64,000 nt of DNA. Origin: Chloranthus sessilifolius (taxonomy: Eukaryota; Streptophyta; Magnoliopsida; Chloranthales; Chloranthaceae). The position numbers and the translations under genes were made by a program. The DNA is taken from contig CM037593.1 of NCBI GenBank assembly GCA_021018995.1, forward strand, positions 18,625,810 through 18,689,809, given 5' to 3'. The notes beneath the pieces are model-generated. The model worked only from the letters and a program-made list of their open reading frames with translations, was not told the DNA's origin and did no database searches. Below are positions 12,388 to 23,743 of this stretch, piece after piece; the stretch's first letter is position 1; each line of letters begins with the position of its first letter.

Positions 12388-12403
12388 TCCCCGACAACGG
12401 CCA
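12388..12403 (-). other. Degenerate tRNA-Asp type primer binding site
   Basis: The plus strand reads tccccgacaacggcca just before aaaacttgatcg. Apart from a lost GC pair it matches the TCCCCGGCAACGGCGCCA 3' end used by Athila/Tat elements, and the spacer to the LTR end matches the intact copy at 21719-21743. Confidence 0.65.
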
Positions 12404-12409
12404 AAAACT

Positions 12410-13900
12410 TGATCGATTTTAAATGTACCCCTTGCAAGTGCACAAGATTGATTGTAGAACTGTGAAATCAAGGGTGTCAAACCCACAGGGAAGCACGCAA
12501 TTAAATTAATTTTAAAAGAGAAAAAGATGCCTAAGGTTGTACCAAAGGAGTGAAAATCAATTTGCTAAGCAATTACCACACAATACTAGAGCAATAAACG
12601 TAAACCAACCTAAGTAAGGACAAATGATGACAAAGAAAATGATAATTTTAAGAAATGATCAAGGAGTTTGCTAACCCTAGATTCGTAACTTCTTTATAAT
12701 TAAATTCATAATTTCATATCACATCAAAATACCATCATTTATCAAGAAGATGAATGAATTGTAAATGTACCCCTTGCAAGTGCACAAGATCGATTGTAGT
12801 ACGGTGAAATCAAGGGTATCGAACTCACAGGGAAGTGCATAATTAAATTAATTTTAAAAGAGAAACAGATGCTCAAGGAAGTACCAAGGAAGCAAAAATC
12901 GATTTGCTAAGCAATTACCACACAATACTAGAGTAATAAACGTAAACTAACCTAAGGACAAATGATGACAAAGAATATGATAATTTTAAGAAATAATCAA
13001 GGAGTTTGCTAACCCTAGATTCGTAACTTATCTATAATTAAATTCACAATTTCATACCACATCAAAATACCATCATTTATGAAGAAGAATGAATCGTAAA
13101 GAACGTGATTATTGATCCAGCATACCCTATCCAAAAACGATGACTCAGCCTACTGCGATGTGAATCATGTAAAAGGCATAGCATATCTCAAAATTCTAAA
13201 TCACGACAGTGAAAAAACAATCACTCTGCAGCCTAGATCAGTCTGCAGGAACAGATCTAGATAGAATGATCCTTTTATAATCATTGATAAACAAGATTAA
13301 CGGCTATAAATGAGCATTCGATGATATTCAATTAAGCACACACTTTTTAACAGAATGATTCCATGACAATGCCAAGAAATAATAGAATTAATAATAAAGT
13401 AGTACTTATCTAGGGGTCGCTTCCTCCTTGAACAAGGGGTTTTAGCCGCTCATCCTCTGTGTATAAGCCCGTTGAACACCAGAAGCTATCATCTCAAATA
13501 TGTACTTTTATTTATCAAAAGATCTCTCCTTATAATGCTTTGTTCCTAAATACAAACTATCATTCAAAAGAAACTGTAAAAAAGAGCTATGAAAACTTAG
13601 GTACAATCTACCCAAAGAAGAACCTAAAGGTAAAAGAGAGCCCTTAACCCTAAGACGTAGCTTTGTTTTTATAGGGAGCGGGCAAGACAATTTCTATAAT
13701 AGGCTCAATTGATTGAGAATCCATTCTCAATCGATTGAGTCCAACTTTACTAATTGGCGACCAAATTTGAATTTGAATTCAAATTTGAAGTAGAGGGAAA
13801 AAAAATTGTCTTTCTGGTTAATCGATTGAGATTTGCTCTTCAATCGATTAACACATAGGGGCAAGATCTTCATTCTCCTGGTGGATGCTGGGCCAATCAA
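12410..13900 (-). repeat. LTR of the Athila-like element with an internal 340-bp tandem duplication
   Basis: It begins (plus strand) tgatcgatttt next to the PBS. A block beginning aatgtaccccttgcaagtgc occurs at about 12421 and again at about 12763; the two copies run for about 340 bp with few differences (caattaccacacaatactag, then tttgctaaccctagattcg). From 13700 to 13880 it has AATCGATTGA-type self-complementary words. The right boundary is uncertain because no clear TG end or target duplication could be found. Confidence 0.6.
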
Positions 13901-14410
13901 TTATTTTCACGGATTTCGATGCTTCTGTTGACTTCTTAGTCCATTGTTCTTGTACAACCTTTAATTATCCTCTTTTATGCTCTTTGATGATCCAATGGTA
14001 AAAAATACTTGAAATCGCTAAAACTATATAACAGCTGTCAGATGCTTTGATCGGATAACTAAATGTAAGAATTAAGGTGTGAAATATAGTCACATTTCGA
14101 CACAGATCAACGATCCCGTAAGACGTTGCATCTTTCGACAATGACTCCTTCCCCAACCAACCAACGCCAGCATAACCAAATTCACTTCCACTTCCGCCTC
14201 CACCACCGCTAGCATCACCAACTCCCCTTTTATAGATTTTTTTTATTGACAATGTAAAGAAGTAGTCTTGAGGTTATAATGAAATCATTTTGCTTGATAA
14301 ATGAAATCATTTTGTTTAATAAATGAAGTCGTTTTGCTTGATAAATAGTCTTGACAAATACTTCCTCGCCTTCTTAAAATAAAGAATTACTAGAGTCAAT
14401 GGTCCCAATA
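13900..14410. repeat. Unassigned sequence with a small 23-bp tandem repeat
   Basis: Three copies of a unit gaaatcattttgcttgataa occur head to tail at about 14280-14346. A glycine/serine-rich minus-strand frame (13965-14252) has no recognisable family and I do not call it a gene. Confidence 0.4.
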
Positions 14411-15064
14411 TGAAGCGTGCACGCTTCAAATATGAAGTGGCGTCGCTTCGAGAAAAAACATTGTCGCTTCGAGAACGAAGCATCCAAGCTTTAAAATTAG
14501 GAATCAAATATAAACGTAGGCCAACCATATGAAAAAGGGATTCAGTCGTTCAAATTAAGAATGAACGGGTATAATAATTTAAAAAAATACATAAAAGAAC
14601 TACCATAGTCAATACAAAGGAATCAAAATACAACTCTGATTGAATAGGCACACATGATTCATTCAGGGAGCGTCAACGCATTGTGGATGAGGCGTCGACA
14701 CTTTCATAACGAAGCACTCACGCTTTGAACATGAATCATCGCTGCTTCCAATACGAAGCGTCATTACTTCTTGTATGAAGCGTAGTCGCTTCAGTAATTT
14801 GGTCTGAATTAAATATAACTATGACAGTTGCACATGAGAAAATAGAATCAGCCCTTCAAATCAAGAATGAACGTATAAAAAAATAAATTCAACAAAAGAA
14901 AGAATTACCATAGCCAATCCACATGAATCAAAATACAGCTCTGGTTTGATAGGCGCACATGCTATGTAAAAATAAAGCGCCAAGACATTGGATGAAGTGC
15001 CCACGGTTCAGATACGAAGCGCCACGCTTCATATGCGAAGTGCCTACGCTTTCAATAGGAAGCG
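14411..15064. repeat. 22-bp phased GAAGCG/CGCTTC word array, left flank of the FAR1-like gene
   Basis: There are three blocks. At 14411-14490, GAAG starts at 14412, 14434 and CGCTTC at 14422, 14444, 14465. At 14711-14792, GAAG-type starts are 14711, 14733, 14755, 14777 and CGCTT-type starts 14721, 14743, 14765, 14787, an exact 22-bp period with alternating 10/12-bp half steps. At 14994-15064, GAAG starts are 14994, 15016, 15037, 15059. The blocks are about 290-300 bp apart and the sequence between them is itself repeated (caatcc or caatac, then gaatcaaaatac). The last word ends 10 bp from the stop codon of the FAR1-like gene. Confidence 0.92.
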
Positions 15065-15149
15065 TTTGTGTTGGTCATAAAACTGAATCAGTGTGACTCT
15101 GTGATATCGCACTTTCCAACGTCTTCTGTTTTATTTGGCTTTGTCCAGC

Positions 15150-16424
15150 TGACAACTCTATATATCTACTTTGTCTTAACCTATTGTAAGCACACAATAA
15201 AAATTGCAGCACTAGTATAGGATCATTCCCACGAGAAAGTCTGGATCTAAAGACTTTCTATTTGTCTTTAAAGAATAAAGAATGGTTGATTACACGAAAG
15301 TGCAAGAAAATAAATCTAAATCCTCGTCCTTCCAGATTCTAGTCGTCAATTAGTCTCTTTTAGTTATTGGATATTTATGAAATTAAAAATCGTTACACTA
15401 ATCTGCAACCTTCCAGATCTTAGGCGTCAATTAAAACCTAAAATTCTATAGATATTTATGAAAAGAAAAATAGTTACACTAATATCCTCAAATTCTCAAC
15501 TTTAGTCGTCAATTAAAATCAAGAAAACTTGGATGCTCACAAAGGAGGAAAAGCGCATAAAATAAATCTAAACTAAGTTGATCTTCTATCTCCCAAGCTT
15601 AGTCGTCAATTGCTCTTGAGAAACTTCAGATACTCTACTCTAGATAGCAAATAAAAACTATCCTAAGATTGACCTTTCAGCCCTCAATCTCAGTTGTCAA
15701 TTGATTTCGAGAAGCCTTGGATGATTATTCTAGATACCGGACTCTCTTATTTATAGATCCATACGAGGTCGGTTTACATTATTATCGGACTCTAAACAAA
15801 ATAAAATTCTAAAACTAAAGTTTTCTAAAATTCTAAACTTCCTAATTCTAGTCTTCCTTGCTTTGATTATTAGATGTGTGCATAGCTTCTTTTCTTAATT
15901 TCCAGCAGCAGAGATTTTCGCCAATCTTTTCAAATCCGTGGAGTATAGAACTTCTAATATTAGATTTCTCGATTATATGTATGGCGGTGCAATTCTCACA
16001 TGATCTTCAACAACAATGCATGAGGTTTATAGTACAAAATCGAAATTATGATTTTGCTTCATTTCTTCAGTACAATTCCCTACTCGATAGCTTGTAATCC
16101 ACCTCGATTTCTTCAGTCTTTTGAGCTTCTTCAGCAAAATCATAAAGTACGATTCTCTTTTTTCTTTGGCTTTTCGACTTTGCTTTGATTTAAATTGTAA
16201 TTCTTCTTTTTAGCTTTAACGGGTGATTCTTCTACGATTTGGATCGTAGTCTCATGCAATCTTCTTTCTTATTGCTTTTGAGGTATATTTTGGCTAAGTT
16301 AACATTTTTACTCATTTCTGCTTACTGATCTAAATATCTGTACATTGAAATCTCATTAGTAGCAAACTGGAGTCTAGCATCACTAAGTTAAGGGCATCAA
16401 AATGATAAACTCTGTGACTGATCA
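15150..16424 (-). repeat. 3' LTR of the pol-less element
   Basis: Plus-strand ends are TGACAACTCT and TGACTGATCA; in element sense it starts TGATCAGTCA and ends TGTCA. It aligns along its whole length with 21743-23019. Confidence 0.93.
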
Positions 16425-16440
16425 CACCCCCAAACTTAAG
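16425..16440 (-). other. Polypurine tract
   Basis: In element sense the bases just before the 3' LTR are cttaagtttgggggtg, ending in the G-run typical of Athila/Tat polypurine tracts that prime plus-strand DNA synthesis. Confidence 0.75.
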
Positions 16441-18198
16441 TTTTGCTAGTCCCTAAATTAATCTAACTATAAATTTAAATCTCACTTTCATAGGGAGCAT
16501 GATTGCATTTAGCAGATGCAACGAGCTTTTAAACCCCTAAGTGATCCCTAGTGGAGGAGTTGTGTCTCTTGAAGGTTTCCAGTGAAGTTACCTACTAACT
16601 TCAAATATTTTTGGCTTTTTCAATTTTTATGAAAAACAAATTCTAGAGACTCTAAACTGCTATTAGTACACTAATTAATCAGCACATGATTGCTACGATT
16701 TTCAAAAAGCAAGATTCCATCCAATCATCACTTCTCATCCTAGCAGTTATCCTTGATCATATACTCAGCAATTTTAATTCATATAAAGCGTGGAGTGTGT
16801 GCGTACCAATGAAGAATCCATTCATTATAATTTTTTCTAAACTACAGGTTTAGAAGACATTTTCATCCAAATTCTCACTATAGCATACGCTCAAAAGGAA
16901 TATTGAAATTATTGGATTTCTCACAATGAATATATATGATGAATAATTTCAAAGATAAATGACAAAAATAAATCTCATGGATGGGATAATTTATTCTATT
17001 CTTATGTTTCCTGATTCTCTATAGTATTTATCATACGCATCTCTACTAGGCTCTTGCTGTTGCAAATCGTTGATCAAAAGGGTCTTTATTCAGCTTGTAA
17101 TGAGATTGTGGGTTAAAAGGTTCCAAAGAAAGGTAAAATGATTCAACGTTCTAAGAATTCAATTTATCTCTCACCTAATCTTCTTCATCTTTTTCTTTTT
17201 TTACTTCAGCAAGTATCTAAAAAATTAGATAACTTCTTCCCATATACATTTTTTTTCTTATAAAATCCCTTTTTCTAGATTTTTTTTTCAGACATCTTCA
17301 ATTTTTTTTTTCAGTTTTGGAAGCTTCTTTGCTTCTCTTTTTCATTCTTTTTCCATATTTTCTGAATTTTATTTCTTTTCAGATGTATCATTTTTCAACA
17401 TCTCCTTTATTATATTTTTACATACTCCTTCCACTCTCCTATTTCTTCCTTTGTTCTAAATTCTTAGAAGTACAAGGGTTAAACACTGAAAGCTTAAGAT
17501 AGTATATTTGGTTAAGGGTTTATAAAATGTTTGGTACAAAGAAATTCAGTTTAGGCTCTAATATGGGCTTAAGAGAAATTATTTTGGGATTTTGACTTTT
17601 TGGCTCAAACGAATAAAAAGAAGACCTTTTATCATATTCAGATTCACTGGCCACATTGGTTTGACTCTAAAGGGTGTCATTTATGGGGGAGTACTTTCTT
17701 TTTTTATCTCTTTCTGTCTCTTTTCATTTTTCTTTTCTCTTTATTTTATTTTATTTTTTATTTTTTTTTGCTTTTCTCTTTTCTTTATTTTATTTTTTTA
17801 TTTTTAGTGTGGATGGGGTTGGGGGTGTAGTCTTATTATAGGGGTATCTTCAATAAGAACGAGGCCCGCCCCTTAAATGGGGCGGGGAAAGGGAAGTGGG
17901 CAGTGGGTCCCTGGTCGCTTTACGATAAGTTTTTTTATGCGCGAGGAATTGTCTGAAAGTGAAAGACATCATTGGTAGGCGGCCAAGCGAAGATTCCTGT
18001 GTGAATATCATATTATTTCGGTGCATATAACAAACAGTTCTAAAAAAATAATTAACATAATCATAGAAATCTTGATTCAAATAAACATCAATATGAGAGT
18101 TTCAATAAAACACACTCAAGAAGTTCAAGGAAATTTTAATTCAGATAGGCATAGCAATCTCTCTCAAAGAAAGGAAATAAGTCTAAAAGCTCACTGGG
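16441..18198. other. Interior of pol-less element, no coding signal
   Basis: 17150-17460 and 17690-17810 are T-rich low-complexity tracts. The hydrophobic frames there come from poly-T runs. A short GC-rich patch at 17865-17905 (cccgccccttaaatggggcg) is self-complementary. I see no domain in either strand. Confidence 0.5.
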
Positions 18199-18515
18199 TG
18201 TATAATTCTGAAACTATAATCTAAAATTTTCAATTTAAAGCAATGCATAATTTCAAAATTCATTAATGATATAAGTGTGCAAAAGGTACTGAACATGAAT
18301 ATTAACTGCTTTCTATTATTGATATTCAAACTTCAACTAAGATGATGGTAATGTATATAATTCTGAAACTATAATCTAAATTTTGTAATTTAAAGCAATG
18401 TATAATTTCAAAATTTCATTAATGATATAAGTGTGCAAAAGGTACTGAACATGAATATTAATTGCTTTCTATTATTGATATTCGAACTTCAACTCAGATG
18501 ATGGTAATGCGTATA
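18199..18515. repeat. Two tandem copies of a ~155-bp unit
   Basis: Copies start near 18199 and 18354 (both with aattctgaaactataatcta) and share gatataagtgtgcaaaaggt and ctttctattattgatattc. The unit contains no coding signal. Confidence 0.85.
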
Positions 18516-18678
18516 GAATCGTATTTTTATCTAATCATCACTCACATGTGATGGTAAATTAGGAAAAAAAACTTTTAAAACTCGAAAAATAACCTAAAAA
18601 TTTAATCTAAAAATCTACAAACAGTTCTAAAAACAGAAATATATATATATATATACACAATAATATATACAAGGTTTG

Positions 18679-18715
18679 TACCCCCAAACTTAAATAGGAC
18701 AATGTCCTCATTGTG
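18679..18715 (-). other. Second, internal polypurine-like tract
   Basis: The plus-strand run tacccccaaacttaaa has the same core as the true tract at 16425-16440 (cccccaaacttaa) and is followed by the palindrome AGGACAATGTCCT. It lies 2.3 kb inside the element. Confidence 0.55.
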
Positions 18716-19098
18716 CACAAAATAGGGGATACTCAAAAAATTCCATGGTGCCAAAAGGTACTGGGCATAAGATCTACAAGGAAAATCAATAACTTCCCCA
18801 AAACTTGGGAGAGATCACATCCGACATATCTATATAGAAACCGCACCAAGAAGAAAATATAAGAACACAAAAGAAAATAATATACACAAAAAAAAATTCT
18901 ATTAATATTCAAAGAAATATTTACAAAGATTGTTCAAGAAAAGGAAACTAATTACAGAAAAGAAAAACGTAGGAAAAATCTAGACACTGACAGACATCGA
19001 CACCGGCAGTGACAACCAAGATGCTAAAGTTTGCATTGGATATCAGTCTCGGGGTCTTCAAAATTGTGTTTCGTCAATGGAGTCGCACCCCCTATCTT

Positions 19099-19617
19099 TC
19101 AGATATCCTGAACTGCTTCTCGATAAAGAGAGTGCAATGCAGTGAGGGGAAGAACTTGAGGAGTTGAGAGGAATTTCCAACCCACTGTCCTCATAGAGGA
19201 ACTCGCACTCAGGGGGGGTTGTGAAGGTGAGATTGTTAAGAAGAGGTAGTAGATGAGGAGGACGAAAAGGTGTCGGTTGGGAGGAGGTTTATGGTGAAGA
19301 GAGGTTGTGGTAGACGATTCAGTGTCAAGAATGAGTCGTTGGCGCTTCAATTTTTCTAACTTTTTCACTATCGCCAAAAGTTCGGCCTTCTCCCTCTCAA
19401 TAAGACGGTCAAGTCCTCTGCTGAGCTCGTCATGGTCAGGCTCTTCCTCCACGGTGATAGGGTTAGGAATTGGAAGGCAAAAGAGATGGGTTTGAAATGG
19501 AGAGGGTTGGATGGGACATGACTTTATAGGGAAACAACTAGGGTTTTGAAATGTCACTTCGAAATAAATTTTGAGGTGTAGGCATTGAAGTTTGGGTAGG
19601 GGACAAGTGACGATCAT
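19099..19617 (-). CDS. Uncharacterised coiled-coil ORF inside the pol-less element
   Basis: This is a 172-codon open frame on the element's sense strand, downstream of gag where pol would normally lie. Residues about 63-95 (ELSRGLDRLIEREKAELLAI and following) are strongly heptad-like. A hydrophobic stretch (LFVLLIYYLF) lies near residue 118. It ends in SLYREAVQDI. I recognise no gag, pol or env motif. It may be a remnant of a gag-adjacent ORF or captured host sequence. The start codon choice is not supported by anything else. Confidence 0.35.
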   Translation of the reverse strand: MIVTCPLPKLQCLHLKIYFEVTFQNPSCFPIKSCPIQPSPFQTHLFCLPIPNPITVEEEPDHDELSRGLDRLIEREKAELLAIVKKLEKLKRQRLILDTESSTTTSLHHKPPPNRHLFVLLIYYLFLTISPSQPPLSASSSMRTVGWKFLSTPQVLPLTALHSLYREAVQDI

Positions 19618-20030
19618 GAATGCGATTCATGTCTACTTCCTATACGATTAAATGGGTTCAACTCCTAAGCTGACTGATATGACTAGTCACCACACTCGTC
19701 TGTTCCCTAGAATTGTAGGTTATGATTCTAGGTATACAGTCCTTCGACGGAACAAACTCTCACACGATTCCAAACGTAATCATTATGATTTGACCATCTG
19801 GAATAATATACAGGGAAAAGAAAAATTACGAGCGCTCGTAAATCCATACGATCACTCATAACATTAATAGCTTACAATGGAGAATATGTTAGGATTTATT
19901 GTGTTCTACCACGATTTGAATCGTAACATACTTTCTTAGCAAAATTTCTAAAAATAGAAAAGAAATCATTCACATAATTTATAAAATTTTACTACGGATG
20001 AGTCAGTAGCTCGACGGGTCCTTGAGGAAT

Positions 20031-21373
20031 TCAATTTTTATTAGTGGGGACGGATGTCTCCCCCAGAAACACTTGTCCTCTCATGTTACTTACTGGTTGT
20101 GTCGGTAATTGGCCACTTTCTCTCTTCGTCATCTGCGAAGCTAGTTGACCAATCTCGCCCTCTAACTTCATGATGGATTGGATATGTGAGTGCAGTACTT
20201 GAGAGAACTGAGCAAACTGAGATAAATTTACAAATCTCGAGGGATTTGAACAACTGTAGCATCGGGTCAGTTGCTTTGTGGAAAAAAATGTGGCTGCACA
20301 ATAGGCACTTGTGGTCTTTGGTGGAGAGTCCGGGCAGGAAGATATCGTGGCTGCACAACAGATGGTGCTAGTTGCTCCCCACTTGTGGATCCATAATTGA
20401 ATCCTAGATGGTTCCTCCACTACGGGTTATATGCATTCCCGTAATCACTCCTTTGGAATGCCATAACTTGTTCTTTTTTCACCACATTCGAGTATATTGG
20501 GGTAGCTGGGCAATTGGTAATAGAATGGGTTAAGCTCTGGCAAATAGCACAGGCTGTTGTAGGTCTGTCTGGGGTACGAGGTTTAGAAGTCATTAATGAT
20601 GCAAATTTTTGCTGTAGGACTTCAATCTTGGCACCAATGCCACTCTCCTTCTTTACTTTGTCACTTCTAACATTGTAAAGGCCACCCCTATTAAGAGGAG
20701 TGTGGAGAATCACATCAGGGTCAGACTTAAGCAAGGCCTATTTCTATTTTGAATTGTCGGCCAGCTACTCAAATAAATTGTAGGACTGTCGTCCATTCTG
20801 GACCATGAATGCCCCTCCACTCATGGCATCAACTATTGACTGGTTAGTCTTGGTCAACCCTTGATAGAAACTCTGTGCAATATACCATTTTGGCACTTCA
20901 TGATGATGACATTCTGTCAATAAGTCTTTCAGGCATTCCCAGTTCTCATGAAATAATTCTCCAGGCATTAGCCTGAAGCCTTAAATTTTTTGGCGAATTT
21001 GATTGGTTTTATCAATTAAGAAGTACTCGGCTAAAAATTTGGTCTGCAGTCCTCCCCAAGAGATAATACTATTAGTGGGCAGTGAAATCAGTCATGCTTT
21101 CACTCTGTCCTTAAGAGAGAAGGGAAATGACTGTAATTTAACGGTCTCGTTATTAAGTACTGAAAGTTGCAACATAGTACAGAGTTCTACAAAATTCCTC
21201 AGGTGTTGATAGGGATCTTCTCGATCAGGCCCATGAAAAGTAGGTAGGACTTGTAGTGGATTAAGCTTGATCTCAAAGTTTTGACCAGACACAACCTTCG
21301 GTAAAGTTATACAAGAGGGCGTGGTTACGGTGACTAGAGCATAATGCTCCTGAATAGGGCAGTCATCGGCCAT
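20031..21373 (-). pseudogene. Athila/Tat-like gag, interrupted
   Basis: Read from 21373: an N-terminal part with PTFHGPDREDPYQHLRNF and LQSFPFSLKDRVKA (21092-21373), then FHENWECLKDLLTECHHHEV and SFYQGLTKTNQSIVDAMSGG (20765-20968). A linker with a zinc-knuckle relic CAICQSLTHSITNCP lies at 20420-20734. A coiled region with VNLSQFAQFSQVLHSHIQSI lies at 20031-20420. These are the retrotransposon gag landmarks in order, spread over at least three frames with stops between. 19618-20030 holds no further recognisable domain. Confidence 0.85.
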
Positions 21374-21718
21374 TGTTAGAATTTCTCTTTCGGATGTTCA
21401 GCTAGAAGCTAAGTTCCGCAACAGAGTTCTCTCGATTACTGGATCACACTAAAAAAGTTTTGAATTTTAATATCGAGTATGATGCATATATCAGAAAAAT
21501 TATTATTATTATTATTTTTGGATTTTATTTGATTTTTATTTTAGAAGGCAGGGAGAGAAAATAAATCTGGGCCTCTAGCTTCCTTTGTCAGAAGAAGTGT
21601 TGAAACTTTGATCTGTTGTTCCGAATAAAATCTGCAAAAGAATAAGAAGTGATTAAAGAAAAATAAAAATAGAGAAAAGAAAGAATTGAAAGACAAATAT
21701 TGGCTTTCAGATACTGCT

Positions 21719-21736
21719 TCCCCAGCAACGGCGCCA
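21719..21736 (-). other. tRNA-Asp type primer binding site
   Basis: The plus strand reads tccccagcaacggcgcca, one mismatch from the 3' end of plant tRNA-Asp (TCCCCGGCAACGGCGCCA), six bases from the 5' LTR. tRNA-Asp priming is usual in the Athila/Tat group. Confidence 0.88.
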
Positions 21737-21742
21737 AAAACT

Positions 21743-23019
21743 TGACAGCTCTATAAATCTACTCTGCACTAACCTATTGCAAGCACACAATAAAAATTGC
21801 ATCACTAGTATAGGATCGTTCCCACGAGGAAGTCTGAATCTAAAAACTTTCTATTTGTCTTTAAAAAATAAAGAATGATTGATTAAACTAACGTGCAGGA
21901 AAATAAATCAAAATTCTCGTCCTTCCAGATTTTAGTTGTCAATTAGTCTCTTTCAGTTCTCGAATATTTACGAAATTAAAAATCATTACACTAATCTGCA
22001 GCCGTTCAAATCTTAGGCGTCAATTAAAACTTATAATTCTGTAAATATTTATGAAAAGAAAAATAATTACACTAATATTCTCAAATTCTCAACTTTAGTT
22101 ATCAATTAAAATCAAGAAAAGTTAGATGTTTACAAAGCAGGAAAAGTGCATAAAATAAATCTAAACTAAGTTGATCTTCAATCTCCCAAACTCAGTAGTC
22201 ACTTTCTCTTGAGAAACTTCAGATACTCTACTCAAGAAAGCAATTAAAAACTATCCTAAGGTTGATCTTCCAGCTCTCAATCTCAGTTGTCAATTGATTT
22301 CGAGAAGCCTTGGATGATTATTCTAGGTACTGGACTCTCTTATTTATAGATCCATAAGAGGACGATTTACATTATTCTCGGATTCTAAACAAAGTAAAAT
22401 TTTAAAACTAAAGTTTCCTAAAATTCTAAACTTTCTAATTCTAGTCTTCCTTTCTTTGATTGTTAGATGCGTGCACAACTTCTTTTCCTAATTTCTAACA
22501 GCAGAGATTTTTGCCAATCTTTTTAGATCCATGGAGTATAGAACTTCTAATATTAGATTTCTCGATTCTGTGCTTGGCAGTGCAATTTTCACGTGATCTT
22601 CAGTAGCAGTGCATGAGCTTTATAGTACAAAATTGAAATTACGATTTTACTTCATTTCTTCAGTACGATTCCCTGCTCAATCGCTCCTAATCCACCTTGA
22701 TTTCTTCAGTCTTTTGAGCTTCTTCTGTAGAATCGTAAAGTATGATTCTCTTCTTTTCTTTGGCTCATTGATTTTTCTTCAATTTGAATCATAATTTTTC
22801 TTTTCAGCTTTAACGGGTGATTCTTCTACGATTTGGATCGTAGTCTCGTGTGATCTTCTTTCTTACTGCTTTTGAAGTGCATTTTTGCTAAGTTTAGCGT
22901 TTTTACTCCTTTCAACTTACTAATCTAAATATCTGCACATTGATATCCAATTAGTAGCAAACTGGGGTCTAGCATCACTAAGTTAAGGGCATTAAAATGG
23001 CAAATTCTTTGACTGATCA
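21743..23019 (-). repeat. 5' LTR of the pol-less element
   Basis: Plus-strand ends are TGACAGCTCT and TGACTGATCA. It is followed by the target duplication ccagc and then by the zinc-knuckle codons of the interrupted FAR1-like gene. Confidence 0.93.
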
Positions 23020-23634
23020 CCAGCCATCATCATGACCCTCTTTTTCAAGAACGTTGCGATTTTATGACCATACTCACCACAGCCATTACACTTCCTTCTC
23101 TGCTCTTTTTATTGTTCAAAATGAACCTTTATTTCAAACTTTATTCTATCATTATTGCCTGGCCTATCTTTTGTGGTACATCGTATTGGATCTCGCACTG
23201 TAATATTGGCATGCTCTTATAATGAAATTACTTGGCTATCCTGGGGGGAGCTGCCCGGAGAGGTCGCGATGCTAGTGCATCTTTTATTATCTTCTTCTCT
23301 TCTAATGGCTTCTATGCCTTCTAATAGTTTCATCATCCCTTCCAACGTGTAATCCATCAAGTGATTCAATTATATCCCCAACTGAATTGACTTCAATCTG
23401 ACTTCTCTCACCTTTCATATTTTCATTGTAGATACAGAATTAGATATATAATACTGTATATTAGCGTCTTTCAGTCCGACTTCTCTCACCCCCAAATATA
23501 TAGTACTGTATCTAGCGTCTTTCGTCCATCGAGGTACAATGTACTTAGATATAATTTAGTCCACCTCTTCCTTGAAGTAAACATGGAAGATATGAGAACA
23601 CAACAAGCCCTTGGTCTTGAAGTGCTTGCAGTCA

Positions 23635-23743
23635 CATGTGGTCGTGGCATCTCCACATTCGAAACGATTCGACCACTAACCTTCATGCCATCCTGACCTT
23701 TACGCACATGTGGTCGTGGCATCTCCACATTCAAAACGAATTT
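23635..23743. repeat. 72-bp tandem duplication beside the solo LTR
   Basis: The block starting catgtggtcgtggcatctcc occurs at 23635 and 23707. On the other side of the LTR a related 38-bp unit (gaccactaaccttcatgcc) is doubled at about 25917-25990. Both lie in the segment of the FAR1-like gene just before its SWIM finger. Confidence 0.75.

Larger units (their letters stand above)
6775..13900 (-). mobile_element. Athila/Tat-like Ty3/gypsy element, heavily decayed and nested
   Basis: On the minus strand the order is LTR (13900 to 12410), degenerate tRNA-Asp type PBS (12403-12388), leader, gag, protease, then RT cut at 6775 by the chromovirus. A truncated foreign LTR occupies about 9850-12085, in place of the gag N-terminus. 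RT wording (FDNEWVSPIQ, KLNTATRKDYF, KLAGKEFYCFLNGYSGYNQ) and the DLKASVNLIPYSVY protease box are typical of the Athila/Tat group. The right LTR boundary is only approximate. Confidence 0.8.
15145..23024 (-). mobile_element. Complete pol-less LTR retrotransposon (Athila/Tat-like), TSD ccagc
   Basis: The element proper is 15150-23019 (7870 bp), flanked by a perfect 5-bp duplication ccagc at 15145-15149 and 23020-23024. LTRs are at 15150-16424 and 21743-23019. The minus orientation is shown by the PBS beside the right LTR and the polypurine tract beside the left LTR. The interior (5.3 kb) has gag remnants only; no RT, RNase H or integrase motif is visible in any frame, so it needed another element's enzymes. 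The LTRs are about 88% identical by eye over the first 160 bp, so the insertion is old. It sits in the last codons of the FAR1-like gene. Confidence 0.93.

Noticed and set aside
13965..14252. Glycine/serine-rich minus-strand frame as a gene
   Set aside because: No domain, no splice or promoter support, and the glycine run comes from a short cct/cca-rich patch.
17592..17830. Hydrophobic plus-strand frames as membrane proteins
   Set aside because: They translate a T-rich low-complexity tract; phenylalanine and leucine runs follow from poly-T.
19099..19617. Envelope-like protein in the retroelement
   Set aside because: No signal peptide, no clear fusion or anchor segment. One hydrophobic stretch is not enough.
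21719..21736. tRNA-Asp gene fragment
   Set aside because: Only the 18 bases of the 3' end are present, next to an LTR; this is a primer binding site. No complete tRNA cloverleaf was recognised in the window.
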